64,000 bases of DNA from Paractinoplanes lichenicola. GTDB taxonomy: Bacteria > Actinomycetota > Actinomycetes > Mycobacteriales > Micromonosporaceae. A program made the translations under genes and the position numbers. The notes under the pieces were generated by a model, which saw nothing but the letters and a program-made list of their open reading frames with translations, made no database searches and was not told the DNA's origin. Positions 41,129 to 49,954 of this stretch are shown piece after piece. The stretch spans positions 186,001 to 250,000 of the forward strand of contig NZ_JAENHO010000011.1 in the NCBI RefSeq assembly GCF_016785085.1, given 5' to 3'. Each line of letters begins with the position of its first letter. The first letter of the stretch is position 1.

Positions 41129-43312
41129 TCACTGAGCTCGAGGTTTCAGCAAGGTGATCCGGGAGGCGCCGAGTTCGGTGACGTAGAGGTTGCCGGTGGC
41201 GAGGTCCTGGGTTACGTCGAGCGGCTGGCTGAATCCGGTGAAGCCGGTGATTCCGGTGCGCCGGTTGGAGAGTGCGCCCGAGGCGGCCACGTCGAACGTC
41301 TCGATGTCCTGGCCGGCCGAGTAGCGGACCACCAGCAGTTTGCCGTCGAGCTGGCCGCCGCGGTATTCGATCGCCCCGTTGGCCGACGCGTGCAGGCCGG
41401 CGTCGTACATGCCGGCCAGGTCGAAGTTCGGGTCGGGCGAAGTGCCTACGGGGTAGGCCCCGACCTGGAACGGGTCGGTGCTCGCCGTCGGGTTACCGCC
41501 CGCGAGCACCCATTCGCAGCGGGCCGGGTTGGGGTGGCCGTAGTACCGGCCCGCGCGCACGTCGAAGACGTAGTCGGTCTCGGCGGTGGGCACATTGGTC
41601 AGCGCGGGCACGGCCGGCCCGGTGTAGCCGCGGCGGGCGCACGCCGGGGGCAGGGTGGCCGGGGTGGCGGGCGTGTTGCCGCCGGCCGCCGAGCCGTTGG
41701 TCGGGGCGTACAGGTGCCCGTTGCGATGCCAGACCAGATCAAAGGCGTTCCGTACGCCGGTCGCGTACAACGTCAGCGGGGCGTTCGCCGCGTACGGGTC
41801 GTAGTTCTGGACGTCGAGCGGCTGCGCAGCCGGGTCGAGCCGCAGGATCGCCGCGCTGAGCAGCCGCTCGGGGCGGTTGCCCCAGGTCGAGTCGGCGGCG
41901 CCCATCGCGTTGTTGGCGCCCTGCGACACGTAGAGCGCGCCGTCCGGCCCGAAGGCCAGCGAGTTCGTCTCGTGATCCTTGACCGAGCGCGGCAGCCCGG
42001 TCACGACCGGCGTGTACGTGCCGAGGTCGGGCCCGCTGAGCCGGCCGATCCGTCCCGACCAGTCGGGCACGTCGAGCGGGCCGACGTATTCGTAGTTGTC
42101 GGTGACCCACAGGATCGGCGCGGTGGCGGTCGAGGCCGGGTCGAAGACCATGCCGATGACGGTGCGGGCGGCCGCGCCGGGCAGGCCGAGGGCCGCGGCG
42201 TTGGCCCGTACGGTGGAAATGATCGTGGGGGTGCCCAGCGTGCCGCCCGCACCGATCGGGAAGCGGAAGATCCGGCCGTCGAGGGTGCCCGCGTAGAGCC
42301 GGCCGTCGGGCCCCTTGACCACCGTCGTGAACGGTGCCCCGGTGGCCACGCCGACGGTCTTGTCGAACGCCGGGCCGCCGCCGGTGGGGTTGCCGCTCGC
42401 GGTGGTGAAGACCATCGAGTACGGCGCGAAGGGTTTGCCGGTCACGTCGGTGACGCCGCTGGTCACGGTGAACCGGTACGCGGTCAGGGGCGCGAGCGGC
42501 GCGGTCGGCGAGAGGTTGATGACGTCTCCCCCGCCGCTGGTGATCACCGTCGCCGCCACCGGAGCGCCGTCGCTGAGCCGGGTCAGCGTGACCGTCGAGC
42601 CGCTGAGCGACGCGGCCCGCACGCCGCCGTTCGGCAGCACCAGGTCCTCGACGATGCTGGTGGTCAGCGGCACGCCGGTCGCCCCGTTGGCCGGCGTGCT
42701 GGTGCGCACGGCCGGGATGGACTCGCTCCCGGCGACCGCGGCGATGTCGGCGTACGCGACCTTGGTGTTGACGCCGCCGGCCGGGCTGATCGTGAGGCGG
42801 CCGTCGGCGACCCGGACCGTACGGGTGGCCGTGGCGAACTTCGTCGCGGAGCTCGGCTTGAAGGCGGCGACGGCGTTCTGGTCCTCGATCGACACCCAGT
42901 GCGTGCTGTCGACGGCGGTGCCCGCGTCCCCCACGGCGACGGTCACGGTGTAGAGGCCGTTGGGCAGGGCCGCCTCCCACGCGCCCGGTGTCTTCACCCC
43001 GGCCGAGCCCGCCGGCAGCTGCGCGTGCATGAAGGTGGCCAGCCGCTGATCGGCCTGCCCGGCGGCCGGGTTGCGGTTGCGGCCGTTGCCGGTGAGGTCG
43101 ACCGGCGTGCGCTCGCCCAGGTCGACCCAGCCGTAGCCGCGCGCGGCCGTGAACGCGCCGCCGGAGTCGCGGACGTAGCCGGCCGCGGGCGCGGTGCCGG
43201 CGTCGGAGAAGTCGACCTTGAGCGGCGCGACCGCCGCGGTAGCCGGAGTGGCGGGCATCGCGGCACCGGCCAGCGCAAGCGGGACCAGGACGAACCATCG
43301 ACGAGGACGCAT
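41129..43312 (-). CDS. Secreted Ig-like/beta-propeller protein (quinoprotein glucose dehydrogenase-like fold)
   Basis: 727 residues. Signal peptide MRPRRWFVLVPLALAGAAMP to about 27. A malectin-like N domain follows (VDFSDAGTAPAAGYVRDSGG, YGWVDLGERTPVDL, LPNGLYTVTVAVGD), then a bacterial Ig-like domain (STPANGATGVPLTTSI to FTT), then a propeller with KGPDGRLYAGTLDGRIFRFP, SLAFGPDGALYVSQGANNA, GVRNAFDLVWHRNGHLYAPT and GNLYVTELGASRI. The propeller resembles soluble aldose dehydrogenases or NHL-type folds. Catalytic PQQ residues cannot be confirmed. Probably an extracellular carbohydrate-binding or oxidising protein. ATG 43312. Confidence 0.8.
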   Translation of the reverse strand: MRPRRWFVLVPLALAGAAMPATPATAAVAPLKVDFSDAGTAPAAGYVRDSGGAFTAARGYGWVDLGERTPVDLTGNGRNRNPAAGQADQRLATFMHAQLPAGSAGVKTPGAWEAALPNGLYTVTVAVGDAGTAVDSTHWVSIEDQNAVAAFKPSSATKFATATRTVRVADGRLTISPAGGVNTKVAYADIAAVAGSESIPAVRTSTPANGATGVPLTTSIVEDLVLPNGGVRAASLSGSTVTLTRLSDGAPVAATVITSGGGDVINLSPTAPLAPLTAYRFTVTSGVTDVTGKPFAPYSMVFTTASGNPTGGGPAFDKTVGVATGAPFTTVVKGPDGRLYAGTLDGRIFRFPIGAGGTLGTPTIISTVRANAAALGLPGAAARTVIGMVFDPASTATAPILWVTDNYEYVGPLDVPDWSGRIGRLSGPDLGTYTPVVTGLPRSVKDHETNSLAFGPDGALYVSQGANNAMGAADSTWGNRPERLLSAAILRLDPAAQPLDVQNYDPYAANAPLTLYATGVRNAFDLVWHRNGHLYAPTNGSAAGGNTPATPATLPPACARRGYTGPAVPALTNVPTAETDYVFDVRAGRYYGHPNPARCEWVLAGGNPTASTDPFQVGAYPVGTSPDPNFDLAGMYDAGLHASANGAIEYRGGQLDGKLLVVRYSAGQDIETFDVAASGALSNRRTGITGFTGFSQPLDVTQDLATGNLYVTELGASRITLLKPRAQ

Positions 43313-43509
43313 GCTCGACAACGTCGCACGCCGATGAGCTGCGGACAGAGTCGGAAATCGGCACCCGCGGTGAATTGCGGCGGGGCGCCAACAGCGACCA
43401 CTGACGTATAAGCGGAGTGGCCGTACAAGCGATCGATTTCCGCGCGGAGGTGGTATCCCACCAGGACCGGGGCGTACCGTCCGGAGAGCCCTGCAGAAGG
43501 AAGGGAACG

Positions 43510-46500
43510 TTGACCGCCATCTTTGGGACCACACCGGGATCAATCGCCGATCTCGAAGTGGTCGCGCAGCTCGGCCGTGGGGCCGAGACGGTGGTCTACC
43601 GTGTCCGGCGCCGCGGCGAGGACTACGCGCTCAAGGTGCTGGCGGCGGCCGACTCGGGCCGGGCCCTGACCGCCATCCGCCGCGAGGCCGCCCTGCTCGG
43701 CTGTGTCGGGCACCCGCTGCTGCCGCGGATCTTCGAGGTGGGCCGCTCGGACGCCGGGGCCTATCTGGTGCTCGAATACATCGACGGCGCCCCGCTGACC
43801 CAGGTGCTGCGGCGCGACCCGCTCGACGAGGACGACGTGGTGCGGCTGGCCGTCGACCTGGTCGGCCCGCTCTCGGCCGCGCACCGGGCCGGCCTGGTGC
43901 ACCGCGACGTCAAGCCGGACAACGTGATCGTGGACCGGTCGGGCCAGGGCCGCTTGATCGACTTCGGACTCGCGGGGCGGTACGGAGCGAGCGACGACGG
44001 GGTGGCGGGCACGCTGGCCTACAGCGCCCCCGAGCAGACCGGCATGCTCAAGCGCCCGGTCGACGGCCGCAGCGACCTGTACGCGCTGGGGGTGCTGCTC
44101 TACGAGTGCGTGACCGGCCAGGTCCCGTACGTCTCGGACGACGTCGGCGAGCTGATCCGGCTGCACGCCACCGCGCCCGTCCCCGACGCCCGCGAGCGAC
44201 GCCCCGGCCTGTCCACGGGTCTGGCCGCGATCATCGCCACGCTGATGGCCAAGGATCCCGACGACCGCTATCAGAGCGGCGACGGCCTGCTGACCGACCT
44301 GCGGCGGCTGGCCGAGCGGCCGGGCGAGCCGTTCGAGCCGGGCACCGACCGCCGCGGGGTCCGGCCGCTCGGCCCGACCCTGCTCGTCGGCCGTGATCAA
44401 GAGGTGATCGCGCTGGCCAACCGCTGGCTGCGGGCGCGCGACGGCGCGGGCGGGGCGGCCGTGGTCGAGGGCCCGGCCGGCGCGGGCAAGACCCGGCTGG
44501 TGCGCGAGCTGACCAACGCCGTCGCGTCGGACGGCGACCTGGTGCTCTACGGCAAGTGCGTGCCCGACGACCCGGTCCCGCTGGCTCCCTTGCGGGGTGC
44601 GGTCGAGCGTTATCTCCGTACAGTGGAACGCCTGCCCGATCGGGAACGTGAACTGGCCGTGGGGCGGTTGCACCGGGCCGCGGGCCGCGGCGGGCCCCTG
44701 CTGCGCACGCTGTCGCCGCTGCTGGCCGACCTCATGCAGGCGCCCCGGATCGGCGAGCTGAGCCGGCAGGAGCAGTTCGTCAACGCGGTCGCGGCGTTCC
44801 TGGTCGGGCTGGCCGACGAGTTCCAGGGCGCGGTGCTGCACATCGACGACGTGCAGTGGCTCGACGGCCCGACCCGGCGGGTGCTGCAGCAGGTGACCAA
44901 CCGGCTCACCGGCACCCCGCTGCTGGTCATCGCGACCAGCCGGGACGACCCCGACAGCGCGCCCGCGCTCGACCGGTTCGGCGCCGACATGGACGCCACC
45001 CTCGACACCCGGCTCCCGCTGCGCCCGCTCGACGCCGACGCCGTGCTGCAGCTGGTCGACGAGCACCTGGGCGCCGTCCAGCTGCCCCGCGACCAGGTCG
45101 CCGAGCTGGCCGAGCGGGCGGGCGGCAACCCGTTCATCGTCGGCGAGTACGTGCGGGCGGTCTTCGACGCCGGGCTGGTCACCCCGACCTGGGGCGGCTG
45201 GACGCTCGACCTGGCCGGGCTCGACCGGCTCGAGCTCTCCGGCGACGCGGTCGACCTGGTGCTGCAGCGCATCGACGGCCTCGGCGAGGAGAGCCACCGG
45301 CTGCTGGTGGCCGGGGCGACGGCCGGCCGCTGGTTCCCGACCGAGCTGGTGGCGGCGGTCTGCGGCATCGACCCGCGGCACGCCGGCGCCCTGCTGGCCG
45401 AGGCCGAGTCGCGGCGGCTGGTCACCGCGGCCGGCACGGGCGGCTACCGGTTCCTGCACGACCGGATCCGCGAGGCGCTGCTGGTCGGCCTGGACGACGC
45501 GGCCACCCGCCGGCTGCACCAGCGGATCGCCGAGATGCTCGACGCGGCCACCTTCGACGACCCCCGCTACGTCTATCTGACCGCCCGCCACTACGCGCTC
45601 GGCGAGCCGCACCGCCGCCCCGACCGGGTGCACCTGAGCGGTCTCAACGCCGGCCGACTGGCCCTCGCCGAGCACGCCCCGGCCGAGGCTCGCACGTTCC
45701 TCGAGACCGCCGGGAAGGCCGCCGAGGCCGCGGGCCTGACCCCGCTGCCCGGCTTCTTCGTCGCGCTCGGCACCAGCTGCGCCCGCAGCGGCCGGTTCGC
45801 CGAGGCGCTGCGCCATTTCGACCACGCGCTGCGCGACGAGCCGGACAAGCTGCGCCGGGCCGAGATCCGGGCGCTGGCGGCCCAGGTGCACAACGCCTCG
45901 TGGAATCCCGACCGGGCCTTCGACGCCGTCCGCCGCGGCCTGTCCGAACTGGGCAAGCCGCTGCCCCGCGGCAAGTTCGGGCTGATCGCCACCACGCTGG
46001 CGTCGGTGCTGCTCGGCCTGGTCGTCGGCCGCACCCACCTCGGTTTCGGCTCCGCCCGCGACCGGGCCCGCGAGCGCTACCGCCTCCAGGCCATCCTGTA
46101 CGACCTGGGCACGTTCGCCCTGTCGATGCGGATGCGCCGGCTCATGCGGGCGATGATGAGCCTGCGCGCGCTCTATCCGATCAACCGGCTCGGCCCCGGC
46201 CGCGAATACGCGCAGCACATGGCCGGGCTCGGGGTGATCGCCGACGTGGCCGGCCGGCCCGCGCTGGCCACCCGGCTCTACGACCGCTCGGCCGCGGTGG
46301 CCGCCGAGATCGGCGACCCTGAGCTGGTCGGGTATGTCGAGTGGAAGCGCGGCGCGGGCAGCCACCTGGGCGGCCGCGACGACGACTCGCAGGTCTGGGG
46401 CCGGGCCCTGATCGAGCACGAGCGCTGGCTCGACCTGGGCGACTACCTGACCGCGGTCGGCGGGGTCTGCATGCAGTACTTCCAGCGCGGCCGCACCGCC

Positions 46501-48786
46501 GACGCCGAGGCCTGGCTGCAGCGGGCCAAGGCCAGGATCGGGCCGGGCGCCGAGGCCGAGGGGGCCGCGATCCGGGCCGTCGAGGCCGCGATCGCCGCCC
46601 AGCGCGGGCGGCACGACGAGGCGGCCGCGCACATCGAGGCGCTGCGCCGGTTCCTGCGGGCCAACCCGGACAACCCGATGCAGCTGATCAACCTGTACGG
46701 GGCCCGGATGATCGCGCTGGTCGAGAACGATCAGCTGGGCGAGCCGTTCGAGCGGCTGGCGGCCGAGTTCGCCGGGCTCGGGATCAAGCCGGGGTCGATC
46801 GTCCCCCAGCAGCGGGTGATCTACATCTTCGAGGCGCTGGGCCGGCTGACCCGCTGCCGCCGGGCCGCGCCGGGCGCCCCGGCCGAGCTGCGCGCCGCGG
46901 CCGAGGCGGCCATCACCCGGCTCGGCGACAAGGCGACCAGCAAGCCGCTGCGCGCGTTCCACCGGGTCGCCCGGGCCGACTTCGAGGTGCTCGACGGGCG
47001 GCCCGAGGAGGCGGTGCGCACGCTGGCCGGCGTCGAGATCGACCTGCTGCCGATGGACGCGCCGCTGATCGCCTACGAGGCGGCCCGCGTGCACGCCCGC
47101 GCGCTGCAGGCGCTCGGCCAGCCCGGCCCGGCGGCGCTGCAGGCGGCCACGGCCCGCACGATCGCCGCCGACCAGCAGTGGCCGCAGCGGGTGCGCTGGC
47201 TGGACGAGGAGTTCCCCGAGATCCGGCCCGAGCCGCCCAGCCCCGCGCCGCAGGTGACCACCGGCGGCCGGCACGCCGCGGAGGGCGGGGCGGCCGCCCT
47301 CTACCGCCGCCGGTTGGAGGCGTTGCAGCAGGTCAGCCTGGCCTCGGCGACCCTGCTCGACCCGCGCGAGCTGGCCCGGGTGGCGCTCGACGAGACCCTG
47401 CGGTTCCTCGGCGCCGAGCGGGCCTTCCTGTTCCTGCTCGACCGTGACCTCAACCAGCTCGTGCCGCACGTGGGCCGCGACGGCGCCAGCCACGACATCC
47501 GGCAGATGACCGGTTACAGCGCAACCCTGGTCGACCGCGTACGGGAATCCGGGGAGCCGCTCGTGGTGACCGGCACCGAGGAGGGGGTCGCGCTCGGCTC
47601 GCACAGCATGCAGGCGCACGGGCTGCGCAGCATCCTGATCGCGCCGCTCAAGTTCGACGGACAGCTGCGCGGCGTGGTCTATCTCGACAGCCGGGTCGCC
47701 AAGGGCGTGTTCACCGGCGACGACGTGGCGATCCTGAAGGCGATCACCAACCACATCGCGGTGTCGCTCGAGACCGCGCGGGCCGCCCAGCTCGAGGTGG
47801 CGGTGCAGACGGCCAGCCGGCAGCGCGACGTGGCCGAGACCCTGCGCGCGGCGATGGCCGATCAGAGCTCGTCGCTCGACCCCGACGAGGTGATGCGGCG
47901 CCTGCTGGGCAGCCTGACCCGTACGGTCGGGGGCAACTCGGCCGTGCTGCTGACCCGCACCGAGGGCGACGGGCTGGTCGTGGCCGCCTCGCACGGCGAC
48001 GGGGCGGCGGTCGGCCGGCGGTTCTCGGTGCCGTCCGACCTGCTCGGCCTGACCGGGCCGCGCACCCGGACGGCGGCGCACGGCACGGAGTCGGTCGACG
48101 CGCTGCTCGGGGCGCCGCGCAGCTGGTGGGCGATCCCGGTGGCGGTGCGGGGCGAGTCGTTCGGCATCCTGCTGGTCGGGTCGGCCCGGGCCGAGGCCAT
48201 CAGCGAGGCGCAGGCCCAGATCGCGGCGGCGATCGCCGGGCAGGGCATGACCGCGTACGAGAACGCCCGCCTGTTCAGCCAGGTGCGCCGGCTGGCCACC
48301 GTCGACGGGCTGACCGGCCTCTACAACCGCAACCACTTCTTCAGCGAGGCCGAGCGCGAGCTGCGCGAGGCCCGCGCGCGGCGCACCCCGATCGCCGCGG
48401 TGATGGTCGACATCGATCACTTCAAGAGCATCAACGACACGTACGGGCATCCGGTCGGCGACGAGGTGATCCGCGTGGTGGCCGCCCGGCTGCGGCAGGC
48501 GCTGGGCGAGGGCGACGTGCTGGGCCGGTACGGCGGCGAGGAGTTCGCGCTCGTCGTCCCGCAGGACAAGGCGGCCGCGACCGAGGTGGCGGAGCGGCTG
48601 CACCGGGTCGTCTCGGGCGAGGCGGTGCCGACCGCCGCGGGCCGGTTGCCGGTGACGATCAGCGTCGGGCTGGCCTGCGGCGACAGCGACGCCGAGCCCG
48701 ATCTGCGCCAGCTGCTGAGCCGGGCCGACCGGGCGCTCTACGAGGCCAAGCAGACCGGCCGCGACCGCGTCCGCATCGCACCCTGA
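43510..48786 (+). CDS. Ser/Thr kinase - AAA ATPase - TPR - GAF-GAF - GGDEF signalling protein
   Basis: 1758 residues if it begins at TTG 43510, behind GAAGGAAGGG. Kinase domain about 15-270 with Lys42, HRDVKPDN at 131 and DFG at 151. STAND/AAA ATPase with Walker A GPAGAGKTR at about 321 and Walker B VLHIDDVQWLD. Helical TPR-like repeats about 720-1230. GAF domains about 1275-1430 and 1455-1590. Diguanylate cyclase from about 1600 with active-site RYGGEEFALV. The RxxD inhibitory site is replaced (GEGD), so product feedback is probably lost. The layout mimics PknK/guanylate-type scaffolds with a c-di-GMP output. Alone, divergent from the secreted propeller gene. Confidence 0.92.
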   Translation: MTAIFGTTPGSIADLEVVAQLGRGAETVVYRVRRRGEDYALKVLAAADSGRALTAIRREAALLGCVGHPLLPRIFEVGRSDAGAYLVLEYIDGAPLTQVLRRDPLDEDDVVRLAVDLVGPLSAAHRAGLVHRDVKPDNVIVDRSGQGRLIDFGLAGRYGASDDGVAGTLAYSAPEQTGMLKRPVDGRSDLYALGVLLYECVTGQVPYVSDDVGELIRLHATAPVPDARERRPGLSTGLAAIIATLMAKDPDDRYQSGDGLLTDLRRLAERPGEPFEPGTDRRGVRPLGPTLLVGRDQEVIALANRWLRARDGAGGAAVVEGPAGAGKTRLVRELTNAVASDGDLVLYGKCVPDDPVPLAPLRGAVERYLRTVERLPDRERELAVGRLHRAAGRGGPLLRTLSPLLADLMQAPRIGELSRQEQFVNAVAAFLVGLADEFQGAVLHIDDVQWLDGPTRRVLQQVTNRLTGTPLLVIATSRDDPDSAPALDRFGADMDATLDTRLPLRPLDADAVLQLVDEHLGAVQLPRDQVAELAERAGGNPFIVGEYVRAVFDAGLVTPTWGGWTLDLAGLDRLELSGDAVDLVLQRIDGLGEESHRLLVAGATAGRWFPTELVAAVCGIDPRHAGALLAEAESRRLVTAAGTGGYRFLHDRIREALLVGLDDAATRRLHQRIAEMLDAATFDDPRYVYLTARHYALGEPHRRPDRVHLSGLNAGRLALAEHAPAEARTFLETAGKAAEAAGLTPLPGFFVALGTSCARSGRFAEALRHFDHALRDEPDKLRRAEIRALAAQVHNASWNPDRAFDAVRRGLSELGKPLPRGKFGLIATTLASVLLGLVVGRTHLGFGSARDRARERYRLQAILYDLGTFALSMRMRRLMRAMMSLRALYPINRLGPGREYAQHMAGLGVIADVAGRPALATRLYDRSAAVAAEIGDPELVGYVEWKRGAGSHLGGRDDDSQVWGRALIEHERWLDLGDYLTAVGGVCMQYFQRGRTADAEAWLQRAKARIGPGAEAEGAAIRAVEAAIAAQRGRHDEAAAHIEALRRFLRANPDNPMQLINLYGARMIALVENDQLGEPFERLAAEFAGLGIKPGSIVPQQRVIYIFEALGRLTRCRRAAPGAPAELRAAAEAAITRLGDKATSKPLRAFHRVARADFEVLDGRPEEAVRTLAGVEIDLLPMDAPLIAYEAARVHARALQALGQPGPAALQAATARTIAADQQWPQRVRWLDEEFPEIRPEPPSPAPQVTTGGRHAAEGGAAALYRRRLEALQQVSLASATLLDPRELARVALDETLRFLGAERAFLFLLDRDLNQLVPHVGRDGASHDIRQMTGYSATLVDRVRESGEPLVVTGTEEGVALGSHSMQAHGLRSILIAPLKFDGQLRGVVYLDSRVAKGVFTGDDVAILKAITNHIAVSLETARAAQLEVAVQTASRQRDVAETLRAAMADQSSSLDPDEVMRRLLGSLTRTVGGNSAVLLTRTEGDGLVVAASHGDGAAVGRRFSVPSDLLGLTGPRTRTAAHGTESVDALLGAPRSWWAIPVAVRGESFGILLVGSARAEAISEAQAQIAAAIAGQGMTAYENARLFSQVRRLATVDGLTGLYNRNHFFSEAERELREARARRTPIAAVMVDIDHFKSINDTYGHPVGDEVIRVVAARLRQALGEGDVLGRYGGEEFALVVPQDKAAATEVAERLHRVVSGEAVPTAAGRLPVTISVGLACGDSDAEPDLRQLLSRADRALYEAKQTGRDRVRIAP

Positions 48787-48815
48787 ATCTCTACTTGAGG
48801 GTTACAACAGCAGCT

Positions 48816-48862
48816 CACGGTCGCGTTTTCGACCGTGCGGTCTAGGATTCGACCATGCGGTC
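48816..48862. promoter_or_regulatory. Likely TetR autoregulatory operator over the start codon
   Basis: CACGGTCG-N6-CGACCGTG (48816-48837) is a perfect 8-bp inverted repeat. In addition TTCGACCGTGCGGTC (48828-48842) and TTCGACCATGCGGTC (48848-48862) are 20-base-spaced direct repeats, each with a GACCG-TG-CGGTC dyad (one mismatch in the second). The second copy contains the ATG of the TetR gene, so binding would block its own transcription. Confidence 0.65.
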
Positions 48863-49442
48863 GTCATTCATCGAGCAGGCGCGGCGGCACCAGTTCGTGC
48901 GATGCGCGCTCGACTCGCTGCACGAGGTGGGCTTCGCCGGCACGTCGCTGGCGGCCGTGGCCGAGCGGGCCCAGATCTCCAAGAGCGTGGTGGTCTACCA
49001 CTTCGGCTCGAAGCAGGCGCTGCTCGAGGCGGTGGTCGAGTCCGTGTATTCCAGCGCTGTGCCCGACATTCTGGCCGCCCTCGAGGCGGCCGAGGGGCCC
49101 CGGGCCCGCCTGCTGGCCTACGTGCGGATCGCCGTGCTCTTCGCGGCCGGCAACGCGCGTGCGCTGGCCGCCGTGGGCGAGATCTTCCGCAACCTGCGGC
49201 GCCCCGACGGAACCCTGCGCTACACGGCCGCCGAGAACGAGCAACTGATCGCCTTCGTCGAGGACCTGCTGCGGGCCGGCCAGCAGTCGGGCGACTTCGG
49301 CGACTTCGACACCCGCACGGTCGCCCTCGTCATCCGGGCCGCGATCGACGCGCTGCCCGAGCGTTTCACCCTCGACCCGGCCATGACCGGCCCCGGCGTC
49401 GCCGCCACCCTGTGCGACGCCGTGGACCGGATGACCCGCTGA
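48855..49442 (+). CDS. TetR-family transcriptional regulator
   Basis: 195 residues. N-terminal helix-turn-helix: ALDSLHEVGFAGTSLAAVAE and AQISKSVVVYHFGSKQALLE. The ligand domain is all-helical and unassigned. Repeats over the start codon point to autorepression. No divergent target: upstream is the 3' end of the GGDEF gene and downstream genes converge, so its regulon probably lies elsewhere. Confidence 0.93.
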   Translation: MRSSFIEQARRHQFVRCALDSLHEVGFAGTSLAAVAERAQISKSVVVYHFGSKQALLEAVVESVYSSAVPDILAALEAAEGPRARLLAYVRIAVLFAAGNARALAAVGEIFRNLRRPDGTLRYTAAENEQLIAFVEDLLRAGQQSGDFGDFDTRTVALVIRAAIDALPERFTLDPAMTGPGVAATLCDAVDRMTR

Positions 49443-49450
49443 GCGGCCGG

Positions 49451-49912
49451 TCAGCCCGCGTGGGCCGCGTTCACCTGCAGGATCCAGGTGACGCCGAAGC
49501 GGTCGGTGAGCATGCCGAAGCCGGGGCTGAACGGGGACGGGCCGAATTTCTCGACGATCTCGGCGCCGTCGGCGAGCTTGTCCCAGAGGGCGCTGACCTC
49601 GTCGGCGGTGTCGCCCCCGACGGCGACGAAGAACCGCTCGCCGGTCAGCGTCATCCCGTTCTCCCGGGTGGTGGGGGTCAGCGGGGCGGTCGGGACGGCC
49701 TGGCTCGGGATGTCGTAGGCCAGGATCGTGAAGCCGCTGTCGGCGGTGACCTGGCCGAAGACGACCTTGCCGGCGTCGGGCAGCTCCTTCGGCATGCCGA
49801 AGTCGCTGTAGGCGACGACCGTCAGGTGACCGCCGAACACGGACTGGTAGAACTCCAGCGCCGCCCGGGCGTCGCCGCGGAAGTTCAGGTGCGTGTTGGT
49901 GGTGATCGCCAT
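49451..49912 (-). CDS. VOC-superfamily (PhnB-like) protein
   Basis: 153 residues. Two beta-alpha-beta-beta-beta modules: THLNFRGDARAALEFYQSVF at the N terminus and RFFVAVGGDTADEVSALWDK then FGMLTDRFGVTWILQV. PhnB-like proteins lack proven activity, and some bind drugs. It lies 42 bases downstream of the Rox gene on the same strand and may be in its transcript. ATG 49912. Confidence 0.9.
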   Translation of the reverse strand: MAITTNTHLNFRGDARAALEFYQSVFGGHLTVVAYSDFGMPKELPDAGKVVFGQVTADSGFTILAYDIPSQAVPTAPLTPTTRENGMTLTGERFFVAVGGDTADEVSALWDKLADGAEIVEKFGPSPFSPGFGMLTDRFGVTWILQVNAAHAG

Positions 49913-49954
49913 GGTGACTCCTCGTTGATCGGGGCCGGTGCTCCGGCGCTGAGA

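Noticed and set aside
40689..41132. Minus-strand Pro/Ser-rich frame across the 27-bp minisatellite
   Set aside because: Consists almost only of the repeat and has no ribosome site or recognisable head.
40757..43411. Plus-strand frame starting in the 27-bp repeats and running through the secreted-protein locus
   Set aside because: Only open because of the repeat and GC bias; most lies antisense to the signal-peptide-bearing propeller gene.
43540..48603. Very long open frame on the minus strand opposite the kinase-GGDEF gene
   Set aside because: It is a shadow: its translation is Arg/Gln/Gly/His-rich with no domain, while the plus frame has clear kinase, GAF and GGDEF motifs.
48816..48837. 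Terminator of the GGDEF gene
   Set aside because: The stem is followed by a repeat of its own arm and the next start codon, not a U-run; operator fits better.
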